Positions 32,848 to 40,210 of a DNA stretch of 64,000 nucleotides are shown here, piece by piece. The stretch spans positions 1,240,001 to 1,304,000 of the forward strand of contig NZ_CP075184.1 of assembly GCF_020510705.1 (NCBI RefSeq), read 5' to 3'. The notes under the pieces are model-generated. The model was not told the origin of the DNA and ran no database searches. It saw only the letters and a list, made by a program, of their open reading frames with translations. Numbering within the stretch: the first letter of the stretch is position 1; each line of letters opens with the position of its first letter. This DNA is from Acidovorax radicis (GTDB lineage Bacteria; Pseudomonadota; Gammaproteobacteria; Burkholderiales; Burkholderiaceae_C). Position numbers and translations under genes: made by a program.

Positions 32848-33869
32848 TGGCAGCTATCGCACCCACACCAATCGCAGCCGCGCCGCCGGTTCCAAATTCG
32901 TCAATTGACGAGCCGACGTTTGACGCGCAGTACGAAGCATTCAACACCTATGAGGCCGGGGTGCTCGTCCCGGGGATCAACGCCCTGGGGGCGAACGTTT
33001 TTGACAACGCCGTACTGGTCGAGTCGGCGGTTGCTGACGCCGAGCAGGCAGTCACCGATGCAGGGGTTTCTGCTACTGCCGCTGCAGATTCTGCTACTGC
33101 TGCAGGGGCCTCTGCAACGGCAGCCTCGGGCTCTGCTGGCGCAGCGGCTGGATCGGCATCAACAGCCGGGACTCAGGCCGCAAATGCTGCCGCGTCGGCC
33201 ACTGCTGCCGCTGGGTCTGCAACTGCGGCGGCGGGGTCAGCGACGGCAGCATCCGGGTCGGCTACAGCGGCGGCCACCTCTGCTACAAACGCCGCCGCTT
33301 CAGCCGCTGCAGCGCAGCTCTTCGCCACCCAGCAACTGGTGGGAAGCAGCACAACCAGTCTGACGCCCGCCGTTGGCTCCAAGAGCTTCACCATGGAAGC
33401 GGGCCGCGCCTTCGTGGCTGGCATGTACCTTGTCGCAACGAGCACAGGTACACCAGCCGCAAAGATGGCCGGGTATGTGACCAGCTACAACGCTGGGACC
33501 GGTGCGCTTGTCTTGAACGTAGACGCGTTCGGAGGAACTGGCGCGCATGCAGATTGGGCCATCGGGGTTGCGGTAGCCGGGCAGGTGGGCGGAATCACAA
33601 CTCAGCTCCTGACCACGGCTACCACCGTCAATGTGGTGCCAAACGTGGAATACATCGTGGGCATCGCGGGCGTGATCCTGGACATGTCGTCAACGACCTG
33701 GGGCAAGGGTGACGCCTTCGCAATCAGCGAGGCGATCGGCACCGGCACTTACACGGTGAACTTCGGCGCTACGAAGGACCGCACGCGCACGCGCGGTTCG
33801 GTGCTCGTGAGCGCCAAGTTCCTCAAGCTCCAACGCAAATACGAAGACGCAACCCGAGGACTTATCTGA
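32847..33869 (+). CDS. Tail fibre with alanine-rich heptad shaft
   Basis: 340 residues. Residues about 60-155 are a regular seven-residue repeat of the SATAAAG type (over a dozen units), expected to form a trimeric coiled-coil shaft. The rest is beta-rich (SKSFTMEAGRAFVAGMYLVA, VEYIVGIAGVILDMSSTTWG). The N-terminus is a Pro/Ala-rich attachment segment. Typical tail-fibre design; directly upstream of a glycine-rich adhesin candidate. Confidence 0.75.
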   Translation: MAAIAPTPIAAAPPVPNSSIDEPTFDAQYEAFNTYEAGVLVPGINALGANVFDNAVLVESAVADAEQAVTDAGVSATAAADSATAAGASATAASGSAGAAAGSASTAGTQAANAAASATAAAGSATAAAGSATAASGSATAAATSATNAAASAAAAQLFATQQLVGSSTTSLTPAVGSKSFTMEAGRAFVAGMYLVATSTGTPAAKMAGYVTSYNAGTGALVLNVDAFGGTGAHADWAIGVAVAGQVGGITTQLLTTATTVNVVPNVEYIVGIAGVILDMSSTTWGKGDAFAISEAIGTGTYTVNFGATKDRTRTRGSVLVSAKFLKLQRKYEDATRGLI

Positions 33870-34702
33870 TGCCAACACTGAATTCTCTCAACGGCCTCTC
33901 GCCTGGAGGCATCGGCGGTTGGTTCATGCCAGTTTTCACCACTGGCAGCGTTACTATTAACCGCGACGGCAAGCTGCGGATTTGCGTGGTGTCGGCAGCT
34001 GGGGCAGGTGCTGTTGGGTCAGGTGCAACGGGCGGTGGTGCTACAGGGGCCAATTCCGCGCCTTGGGGTGTAGTAACGATTGACGTATTTGCCGGGGATA
34101 TCATTTCCTGGACCCTCGGCGCTGGTGGCGTTCGCCCTGCCGCAATCAACACAAACGGGCCTTCTGGCGGGACTACAACCGTGTTTCGCAACGGATCGCC
34201 CATCATCGTTGCTACCGGTGGCGAAGGCGGGATTTTCTTTAACGGCACTGGAACCACCAATGCCCCCGCGCCAGTCGCCACGATCACCGGACTCGATTTT
34301 GTGGTGCCGGGTATTCGCGCCGGGTCGATCACAACAAATGGCGCCGGCGTTACGTCCAGTGGCGGCGCAGCGGTAGATATCCTGCGGACTGGGCTAGGCC
34401 GGTCGCCAGACGTTGCTGCGGGGGTCCAGGGTCGCGGCGGGTCCATTGGTGTTGCCAATGGATTTGCGTTGTACCGGTGGCTGAATCTGGCCGAATTTGG
34501 GTGGACATCAGCAATGCTGAATTTCGGTGATCCGGGCGTAGGGGCGGGCACAACACCGGGGGAGATCGCAGGCCCATTCGGTGGTGGCGCTAACTCAAAC
34601 AACGGCGGTATCGGCGGTGGTGGTAGCGGCGGCTACAACGTCGCCAGTGCCTCCAGCGGCGGCCCTGCCATGCTCGTATTGACGTTTCAACCTGCGGAGT
34701 GA
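33869..34702 (+). CDS. Glycine-rich receptor-binding adhesin candidate
   Basis: 277 residues with glycine-rich islands (GAGAVGSGATGGGATGA; GAGGV; GGEGG; GGGGSGG near the end) separated by short strands and variable loops. This resembles the polyglycine-helix sandwich of T-even gp38/S16-type adhesins, where variable loops bind outer-membrane receptors. It follows the fibre gene by a one-base overlap. The homology is architectural, not sequence-proven. Confidence 0.6.
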   Translation: MPTLNSLNGLSPGGIGGWFMPVFTTGSVTINRDGKLRICVVSAAGAGAVGSGATGGGATGANSAPWGVVTIDVFAGDIISWTLGAGGVRPAAINTNGPSGGTTTVFRNGSPIIVATGGEGGIFFNGTGTTNAPAPVATITGLDFVVPGIRAGSITTNGAGVTSSGGAAVDILRTGLGRSPDVAAGVQGRGGSIGVANGFALYRWLNLAEFGWTSAMLNFGDPGVGAGTTPGEIAGPFGGGANSNNGGIGGGGSGGYNVASASSGGPAMLVLTFQPAE

Positions 34703-34707
34703 CTAGC

Positions 34708-35118
34708 ATGCCCAATATTGAAATTCTCGACGCTGGCAAAGTCGTCAACACCATCGTTGCCACGCCCGACATGGCTGAACAGTTCTACCCTGGAGCTTGG
34801 CGCATAGCCGCCCTGCAGCCTGAGCCCACGGAATTGCGCAACGCAACGACCTGGCTGATAGACATCGGCCCCTTCTTCGACCGCTTCGGCGCGGCCAAGA
34901 TGGCGGTGCTCACCAGCACCGATCCAGGGGTGCGCAGCATCCTGGCAGACCTGCAGGTGCGCAAGTGGATCGATCTGCAGCGCACCGATGTGGCCCAGGG
35001 GTTGGCATATGTAGGGTCTGTGATCTCCGCTGTCACAACCCCGCTGCAGGCGGCCATCTTGACGACTCCGGTCGTTGAGGTCGAAAACCTTGCGTTGCGA
35101 AAGTTGTACTTCTCATGA
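34708..35118 (+). CDS. Hypothetical tail-associated protein
   Basis: 136 residues: MPNIEILDAGKVVNTIVATP, AEQFYPGAWRIAALQ, and a helical part FFDRFGAAKMAVLTSTDPGV. Directly after the adhesin gene, so a fibre-assembly or tip-associated role is possible. No family recognised. A GTG at 34699 is an alternative start. Confidence 0.55.
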   Translation: MPNIEILDAGKVVNTIVATPDMAEQFYPGAWRIAALQPEPTELRNATTWLIDIGPFFDRFGAAKMAVLTSTDPGVRSILADLQVRKWIDLQRTDVAQGLAYVGSVISAVTTPLQAAILTTPVVEVENLALRKLYFS

Positions 35119-35594
35119 AGGCTGCTTTCTACAAAGCCACCCGCCCAGGCGTGCAGGGCGTCTACAGCTGGGCTGTGCGGTTCGTTGACCGTGGCCCCTA
35201 CAGCCATTGCGAGCTGGTTTTTTCGGACGGCATGAGCGCCAGCGCAAGCTTCATCGACAAAGGCGTGCGAATCAAACGCATCGACTACGACCCGGAGCAT
35301 TGGGACATCGTTGACATACCCGGCTTTGATGAAGCAACCGCCCGCGCGTGGTTCGAGAGCCGCGTGGGACAAGGCTATGACCTGTGGGGCAACCTGCGGT
35401 TTCTCTTCGGCTGGGTGCGTGATGACGATGGCCGTTGGTTTTGCAGCGAAGCCCTGATGGCTGCACTCGGGTTTGATGAGGCGTGGCGCTTTGGGCCGAA
35501 TGGGGCCGCTGCTGCGATCAAGCGATGGTGTGGCGACATAACCAACCAACCCGCCCAGGCGGGTTTTTTTACGCCTATGGGGGGGGGTGATTGA
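35115..35594 (+). CDS. NlpC/P60-like (YiiX-type) cysteine peptidase candidate
   Basis: 159 residues. The papain-like core appears permuted: YSHCELVFSDGMSASASF contains a C/H pair and GRWFCSEALMAALG carries the candidate nucleophile Cys; FESRVGQGYDLWGNLRFLFG is the usual Y-D-x-x-G element. Such proteins degrade peptidoglycan or cap tail tips. The last codons run through a strong terminator hairpin (35548-35570) and a run of nine G, then overlap the next start. Confidence 0.65.
   Translation: MKAAFYKATRPGVQGVYSWAVRFVDRGPYSHCELVFSDGMSASASFIDKGVRIKRIDYDPEHWDIVDIPGFDEATARAWFESRVGQGYDLWGNLRFLFGWVRDDDGRWFCSEALMAALGFDEAWRFGPNGAAAAIKRWCGDITNQPAQAGFFTPMGGGD
35548..35570 (+). terminator. Terminator inside the end of a coding region
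   Basis: AACCCGCC and GGCGGGTT (35548-35565) form a stem with a 2-base apex, followed by seven T. It lies within the last codons of the peptidase gene, so lysis genes may need readthrough or antitermination. Confidence 0.7.
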
Positions 35595-35911
35595 TGAGCC
35601 ACCCAGACCAACCGCAAAACAAATACTTAGGCGTCGAACGCCGAGAAAGGACGCACGGCGTGAGATTCGACAACACCGTCAACCTGGGCCACATCCTCAC
35701 GTTCTTGGGGTTCCTGCTGACGATCATGGTCACATGGACAACCCTTGATAAACGGGTGGTGGTGCTGGAAGAAAGCCGGAAGGCTCAGGCCACTCTAGAC
35801 GCAACGCAGGACCACCGGGCGAACGAGAAGTTCTCAGAGATCAAAGACACGCTCGGGGAGATCAAGCGGACCGTGGAGCGGGTTAGCGACAAGTTGGAGC
35901 GCAAGCCATGA
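35594..35911 (+). CDS. Membrane protein of the lysis region (holin/spanin-like)
   Basis: 105 residues: hydrophilic N-terminus, one membrane helix (NLGHILTFLGFLLTIMVTWTTL, residues about 31-50), then a charged coiled coil (LDATQDHRANEKFSEIKDTL...). N-in/C-out single-pass with a periplasmic coil suggests an i-spanin-like or phage-holin-accessory protein. Overlaps the endolysin gene by 4 bases. Confidence 0.6.
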   Translation: MSHPDQPQNKYLGVERRERTHGVRFDNTVNLGHILTFLGFLLTIMVTWTTLDKRVVVLEESRKAQATLDATQDHRANEKFSEIKDTLGEIKRTVERVSDKLERKP

Positions 35912-37041
35912 AAGACCCCATCATGCTGATCGAAGCGCTCGACAACCCGAACGTGCGCGCATTTCTGCGCATGCTGCGCCACGGCGAGGGTACGGCGGGG
36001 GAGGACGGCTACCGGGTGATGTTTGGTGGCGGGCTGTTTGACAGCTTTGCAGACCACCCGCGCCAGGCAATTACCCGCAAGCTGGGGGGCACGCCTATCA
36101 CGAGCACAGCGGCGGGTGCGTATCAGTACCTCTCGCGCACCTGGGACGGGTTGGTGAAGCAATACGGCTTTGCTGACTTCTCACCCAAGAACCAGGACCT
36201 GGGCGCGGTGGCGCTGATCGCTGGCCGCAAGGCGCTGGACGATGTGATCGCCGGGCGCTTTGAAGACGCAGTGCGCAAGTGCAACCGCGAGTGGGCCAGC
36301 CTACCTGGCAGCCCCTACGGCCAGCCCGTGGTGACCATGGCCCGGGCGGGGCAAGAGTACGAAGCCAACGGCGGCACGTATGAGGCTGTGGCGCAGGCAG
36401 AGCCCGAGGCTGCGGCCACGTTGGCCGATTTCATCAACCCCGAGGCCCTTGAGGCCGACACGATCACCCCCACACCCAAGGAGCAAACCATGGCCCCGTT
36501 TATCGCTGCAGTGCTGCCATCCCTGATTGACCTGGTGCCCAAGTTGGGCCGGTTGTTTTCGTCAGGCTCTGAGACATCGGAGCGCAATGTGAAGGCCGCC
36601 GAAATTGTGGTGGCCGCTGCGAAGGAAGCCATTGGGGCCCGCAATGAGCAGGAGCTACTGGAGATCCTGAAAGCCGACCCCAGCGCAGCGGCTGCCGTGC
36701 GTGGGGCGATTGAGTCGCAGTGGTTCAAGCTCGAAGAAGTGGGTGGCGGCATTGTGGCCGCGCGCGAGGCCAATGCTGTCTACCTGCAGCCGGGCGCTCC
36801 GGGCTTTTGGCTGAACCCCGCGTTCTGGGTTTCGCTGGCGTTTTTGATGATGCCGGTGATGATTTTGGTGGACATGCTCTTTGCCCACCCCGGCTCTTAC
36901 GACGACACGCTGCGCACGCAGATCATTACGGCGGTGCTGGCGCTATTGGGCATTGTGGGGGCGTACTGGCTTGGGACTTCGTTCAGCTCGCAAAGGAAGA
37001 CCGAACTGCAAAGCGGCGGGGCGAAGCTGCCCATTGCCTAG
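35908..37041 (+). CDS. Endolysin fused to a holin-like membrane domain
   Basis: 377 residues. Residues about 1-165 are a lambda R-type muramidase/transglycosylase: NVRAFLRMLRHGEGTAGEDG (catalytic Glu), GLFDSFADHPRQ, STAAGAYQYLSRTWDGLVKQ, LVALIAG-like core. From about 195 (MAPFIAAVLPSLIDLVPKLG) to the end is a domain normally seen as a separate holin-family phage protein, with two membrane helices (WVSLAFLMMPVMILVDMLFA; IITAVLALLGIVGAYWLG). An in-frame AAGGAG and ATG at 36490 lie exactly at the domain border, so the holin part may also be made alone. Confidence 0.85.
   Translation: MKDPIMLIEALDNPNVRAFLRMLRHGEGTAGEDGYRVMFGGGLFDSFADHPRQAITRKLGGTPITSTAAGAYQYLSRTWDGLVKQYGFADFSPKNQDLGAVALIAGRKALDDVIAGRFEDAVRKCNREWASLPGSPYGQPVVTMARAGQEYEANGGTYEAVAQAEPEAAATLADFINPEALEADTITPTPKEQTMAPFIAAVLPSLIDLVPKLGRLFSSGSETSERNVKAAEIVVAAAKEAIGARNEQELLEILKADPSAAAAVRGAIESQWFKLEEVGGGIVAAREANAVYLQPGAPGFWLNPAFWVSLAFLMMPVMILVDMLFAHPGSYDDTLRTQIITAVLALLGIVGAYWLGTSFSSQRKTELQSGGAKLPIA
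36490..37041 (+). CDS. Possible internally initiated holin-like product
   Basis: The in-frame ATG at 36490 is preceded by AAGGAG (36478-36483) at 6-base spacing. It would give a 183-residue protein identical to the C-terminal half of the endolysin fusion: an amphipathic N-terminus, GSETSERNVKAAEIVVAAAK helix, LLEILKADPSAAAAVRGAIE, then two membrane helices. In related phages this domain is a stand-alone gene. Whether the internal start is used is not shown by sequence. Confidence 0.5.
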   Translation: MAPFIAAVLPSLIDLVPKLGRLFSSGSETSERNVKAAEIVVAAAKEAIGARNEQELLEILKADPSAAAAVRGAIESQWFKLEEVGGGIVAAREANAVYLQPGAPGFWLNPAFWVSLAFLMMPVMILVDMLFAHPGSYDDTLRTQIITAVLALLGIVGAYWLGTSFSSQRKTELQSGGAKLPIA

Positions 37042-37267
37042 GCTTGACCGATTCCTCCCTGATTCTTCCCTGGCGCAATGCAGGGGTGGGAGTTTTCATG
37101 GGGGATTGGCTGGCCTGCCCGGAGGGACTCGAACCCTCGGGGGGCGCAGTCCAAACGACTGGTAAAAATCTGGACAACTGTAGGCGTTCCAGGCACTGCA
37201 AGCGCTCCAAGCGCAGCCAGAACCCTAGTATTCATGCGGTTCTATTGCTATCACTATTGACTGCAAT
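37042..37267. other. Gap between the lysis gene and the tRNA fragment
   Basis: About 225 bases without a supported gene. It holds a minus-strand tRNA-end-like stretch (37111-37140) and A/T-richer sequence towards the att region. Confidence 0.4.
37111..37140 (-). pseudogene. Minus-strand tRNA 3'-end-like fragment
   Basis: Read on the minus strand it gives a T-arm GAGGG-TTCGAGT-CCCTC followed by an acceptor-like CGGGCAG, G and CCA. I cannot complete a D-arm, anticodon arm or 5' acceptor, so this is a fragment, perhaps an old attachment site. Identity of the parent tRNA is not clear. Confidence 0.4.
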
Positions 37268-37330
<63 letters not shown>

Positions 37331-37365
37331 GATTAGCTCCAGTACAGAGCGCTACCGTCCACTAA

Positions 37366-37400
37366 AACCCCGCTTCCCATAGGACAGCGGGGTTTTTTTT
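37366..37400 (+). terminator. Strong intrinsic terminator
   Basis: AACCCCGC (37366-37373) pairs with GCGGGGTT (37387-37394), with eight T in a row to about 37400. It separates the tRNA fragment from the integrase gene. GCTACCGTCC is repeated on either side (37351, 37415). Confidence 0.85.
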
Positions 37401-37444
37401 GTCCATTTGCGTCCGCTACCGTCCGGATGTATCCGCGATTCGCA

Positions 37445-37510
37445 GGGGGCACAATTGGGGGCATAAATCGGGCTTTTCCGATGCCCCCAGAAATGTGCCC
37501 CCAAAATGCC
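37445..37510. repeat. Integrase arm-type repeats at the left end
   Basis: GGGGGCAC-AATT-GGGGGCAT at 37445-37464, and the same motif inverted at 37481-37506 (ATGCCCCCAGAAATGTGCCCCC). The integrase ATG lies in the second copy. The direct copy recurs at 47680-47702. Confidence 0.7.
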
Positions 37511-38705
37511 CCTGACCGACACAGCGTGCAAGAAGGCCACTTGCCCCGAAGGACGCCCCAGCGTCCGCCTGGCCGATGAAAAAGCCCTCTACCTGGAGGT
37601 GACCGCCGCCGGGGGCAAATATTGGCGCTGGAAGTACCGCTACGGCGGCAAGGAAAAGCGCCTGGCGCTGGGTGTGTACCCCGAGGTCACGCTGGCGCAG
37701 GCCCGTGAAGCTCGGGATGAAGCCCGCAGGGTGTTGGCAGCCGGTGATGATCCTGGACAGCTCAAACGCGATGCCAAGATGGCCAGCGCGGTCCACCAGG
37801 CCAACACCTTTGAGGCCGTGGCCCGGCTGTGGTGGGAGCACTGGAAGGACGGGAAAAGCGAGCGCCACGCCGCCTACGCCATCAAGCGCCTGGAGGCTGA
37901 CGCCTTCCCTGTGCTGGGTGCCCGGCCCATTGCCAGCCTTACCGCCAAAGACCTGACCCGCATGGCGAAAGCTGTGCAAGACCGGGGTGCCATCGACCTG
38001 GCGCACCGTATTCTGCAGATGGCGGGCCAGGTGATGCGGTATGCCGTGGCGCACGACCTGATCGAGCGAAACCCCGCCACTGACGTGAAGCCGTCCGACA
38101 CCCTCAAAAGCCGCAGAAAAGAGAACTACGCCCGCCTGGGTGAAAAGGAGCTGCCCGAGCTGCTGCGCAAGATCGAGGCCTACCAGGGCGGGCCCTACAC
38201 GCGGCTGGCCATGCAGTTGATGGCCTTGACGTTTGTGCGCACGACGGAGCTGATCGCGGCGCGCTGGGCAGAGTTCAACCTGCAGGCCGCAGAGTGGCGC
38301 ATACCGCCCGAGCGCATGAAGATGAAAACGCCGCACATCGTACCCCTGTCGCCGCAGGCCGTGGAGGTGTTGAAGGTGCTGCACACGCTATCCGGCGGGC
38401 GCGAACTGCTGTTCCCTGGCGAGCGCGACCACGCCAAGCCCATGAGCAACAACACCATACTGAAAGCGTTGGAGCGCATGGGCTACAAGGGGCGCATGAC
38501 GGGCCACGGCTTCCGGGGCATGGCGTCAACGATCCTGCATGAGCAGGGCTACGCGCATCACGCCATAGAGCTGCAACTGGCCCACCAGGAGCGCAACGAA
38601 GTGAGCGCGGCCTACAACCATGCCCTGTACCTGAAAGAGCGTCGCGTGATGATGTGCGATTGGGCCAATCACCTTGACAAACTGCGCAAAGCGTCCCATC
38701 TGTAG
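37506..38705 (+). CDS. int: P4-type tyrosine integrase
   Basis: 399 residues. N-terminal arm-binding DUF4102 domain (RLADEKALYLEVTAAGGKYW, RLALGVYPEVTLAQAREARD), core-binding SAM-like helices (about 100-190), and the catalytic domain: Arg in TFVRTTELIAARWAEF, HGFRGMAST as HxxR, and the nucleophile Tyr in SAAYNHALYL. Site-specific recombination at a tRNA 3' end is the rule for this family and the tRNA-Ser fragment is directly upstream in the same direction. Confidence 0.95.
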   Translation: MPLTDTACKKATCPEGRPSVRLADEKALYLEVTAAGGKYWRWKYRYGGKEKRLALGVYPEVTLAQAREARDEARRVLAAGDDPGQLKRDAKMASAVHQANTFEAVARLWWEHWKDGKSERHAAYAIKRLEADAFPVLGARPIASLTAKDLTRMAKAVQDRGAIDLAHRILQMAGQVMRYAVAHDLIERNPATDVKPSDTLKSRRKENYARLGEKELPELLRKIEAYQGGPYTRLAMQLMALTFVRTTELIAARWAEFNLQAAEWRIPPERMKMKTPHIVPLSPQAVEVLKVLHTLSGGRELLFPGERDHAKPMSNNTILKALERMGYKGRMTGHGFRGMASTILHEQGYAHHAIELQLAHQERNEVSAAYNHALYLKERRVMMCDWANHLDKLRKASHL

Positions 38706-38785
38706 GGTTCACATGTAATGCGAAATGTTGTGGTTTGTGGCCTAATACCGGCAAGCCACTGATCTTCCATACAGTGGGAGGTTCT

Positions 38786-39301
38786 ATGCCCTATAGCGCA
38801 AAATCTATCGCGAATTTCTTTCTTGAGCTTGCGCAGCAAGAGGGTAGCCTTGTTACCCCAATGAAGCTGCAAAAGCTTGTGTATTACGCTCATGGCTGGT
38901 ATGCCGGTCATACGGGCAAGCCGCTAATTGACGAGACGATTGAGGCTTGGCAATACGGTCCAGTTATCGAGTCGCTCTATCATGAATTCAAGCGCTATGG
39001 CGCGCAGCCAATCAAGAGCCTCGCGACTGAGCTTGATCCTGCTGACTTTGAGTTAGCTGTTGTTCCTTCTCCGTCGGAGGAGTCGGTGCGCAAGTTTCTT
39101 ACCTCCGTTTGGACCAGCTATTCCAAGTTCACAGGAATCGCGCTTTCGCAAATGACCCATGCTGCTGGCAGTCCATGGGATATTGCCTGGAAGGACGGTG
39201 GAGGCATCAAGGGGAAGGATATCCCGCAAGAGCTGATTACCAGTCACTTTCAGGATGCGGTTGCCAAGGCTAAGGCTCGGCAGCAACAGGGCGGGGCATA
39301 A
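38786..39301 (+). CDS. Panacea-domain (DUF4065, SocA/GepA-type) protein
   Basis: 171 residues: YSAKSIANFFLELAQQEGSL, TPMKLQKLVYYAHGWYAGHT, LIDETIEAWQYGPVIESLYH, the signature of the Panacea/DUF4065 family (M-K-L-Q-K-L-x-Y-Y-x-x-x-W and W-x-x-G-P-V). This domain is a known antitoxin module in PanAT toxin-antitoxin pairs and is common in mobile elements. Only two bases separate it from a small membrane-protein gene, so they form a pair. GGGAG lies 8 bases before the ATG at 38786. Confidence 0.88.
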   Translation: MPYSAKSIANFFLELAQQEGSLVTPMKLQKLVYYAHGWYAGHTGKPLIDETIEAWQYGPVIESLYHEFKRYGAQPIKSLATELDPADFELAVVPSPSEESVRKFLTSVWTSYSKFTGIALSQMTHAAGSPWDIAWKDGGGIKGKDIPQELITSHFQDAVAKAKARQQQGGA

Positions 39302-39303
39302 AG

Positions 39304-39675
39304 TTGGCGACGGGTAACGGCAACGGAGGAAACGGCAACGGCATTGGAAATGCAATTGTCGACCCGGGGGCGGAAGAGATCTCTACAGCTCCTGCTGCGG
39401 TCACACCGCAGCAGGAGAACCTTTTTTTCGCCAATAGCGCACGTCAGCATCAGATCGATCTGCAGAAGCTTGAGCTCGGTTTCTTGGGCAAGTTTTTCGG
39501 CGGTGGGGCCAAGGCCGGAACCAACATTGCAGGCTTCACTGCGGGGGTGGCCTTTGTGTTGTTCGCAGTCACCTTTTTGATCAAGGGTGAAGACATGGCT
39601 ACTGTTCGATCTGGTCTGCTTAGCGTCATTACTTCGGCTATGGGCTACATCTTCGGGGCATCCCGCAAAGACTAA
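39304..39675 (+). CDS. Small two-helix membrane protein, partner of the Panacea protein
   Basis: 123 residues from a TTG start (39304) directly after the Panacea stop. N-terminus is a Gly/Asn repeat (GNGNGGNGNGIGN), then an amphipathic helix, then two membrane segments (AGFTAGVAFVLFAVTFLI; RSGLLSVITSAMGYIFG). In Panacea pairs the partner is often a toxin, in several cases membrane-active. This protein fits as a candidate toxin by position and topology only. Confidence 0.6.
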   Translation: MATGNGNGGNGNGIGNAIVDPGAEEISTAPAAVTPQQENLFFANSARQHQIDLQKLELGFLGKFFGGGAKAGTNIAGFTAGVAFVLFAVTFLIKGEDMATVRSGLLSVITSAMGYIFGASRKD

Positions 39676-39678
39676 CGC

Positions 39679-39709
39679 TTGACAGCGCGGGCGCAGCGCG
39701 TGCCATAAT
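39679..39709 (+). promoter_or_regulatory. Promoter before the structured leader
   Basis: TTGACA (39679-39684) and CATAAT (39704-39709), spacer 19 bases. A perfect -35 and near-perfect -10 directly after the membrane-protein gene; transcription would enter the structured region at about 39716. Confidence 0.6.
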
Positions 39710-39715
39710 CCGCGC

Positions 39716-39921
39716 AACCCGAAAGGGCCGGTGCGTAAGAACACCTTTGGATAAGCGGTGCAACCTCCCCGTCAGTGAGGTTTTGTCACGTCTGGATTTC
39801 AGCGAATACGGCGCTATGCCGTATTCCATGGTTTCGGGCGGGATGGCTGGAGCGGTAACGCCCGGCGCACGGCTTATCCCGTGTTCTTAACATCCCGTCC
39901 ACCCTTTGCGCGTAAGAACGC
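39716..39921 (+). ncRNA. P4-immunity-like structured leader with competing pairings
   Basis: From 5' to 3': TAAGAACAC (39736-39744) and GGATAAGC (39749-39756); a terminator hairpin AACCTC/GAGGTT with T4 (39762-39784); a perfect 9-bp hairpin GAATACGGC/GCCGTATTC (39804-39826); then GCTTATCC (39872-39879) and GTGTTCTTA (39881-39889), complementary to the first segment over 17 bp; finally another TAAGAAC (39913-39919) that can compete for the same complement. A complement flanked by two target copies is the seqA-seqB-seqC logic of phage P4 immunity. No coding frame fits. Confidence 0.55.
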
Positions 39922-39958
39922 AGGGGGTGGTTTCAGTCTCGATAAGGAGCATGAAACC

Positions 39959-40207
39959 ATGTCCATGGTGATCCACCTGGCCAGCCACTGCGCTGCGCCT
40001 TCTCTGCCTGCAACAGGCACCCCCGAACCCATCCAGCACTTTGCCGATGCGCACAACGCGCTGGCGATGGCCCTGCACTACTTGCGGCAGCCTTCGGGCA
40101 ATGTGCCCGGAGCCACGCGCAAAGCGGTGCAGGCCTTGGCAGCGCTGCGGCGTTTGAATGTCCCGACAAAGGACATTCAGAACCCTGAAACCAGCGGGGG
40201 GGCTTGA
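39959..40207 (+). CDS. Hypothetical satellite protein
   Basis: 82 residues from ATG at 39959 (AAGGAG 10 bases upstream). SHCAAPSLPATGTPEPIQHF, then HNALAMALHYLRQPSGNVPG and a C-terminal helix. It is the first gene after the structured leader. No family recognised. Confidence 0.55.
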   Translation: MSMVIHLASHCAAPSLPATGTPEPIQHFADAHNALAMALHYLRQPSGNVPGATRKAVQALAALRRLNVPTKDIQNPETSGGA

Positions 40208-40210
40208 GAC

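Noticed and set aside
33060..33310. CRISPR-like or minisatellite repeats
   Set aside because: The periodicity encodes seven-residue SATAAAG repeats in a tail fibre; there are no spacers. No CRISPR array was seen anywhere in the window.
1..37041. Integrase of the lambdoid prophage within the window
   Set aside because: No tyrosine or serine recombinase is seen in this stretch; the only integrase (37506) reads away from the tRNA fragment into the next element.
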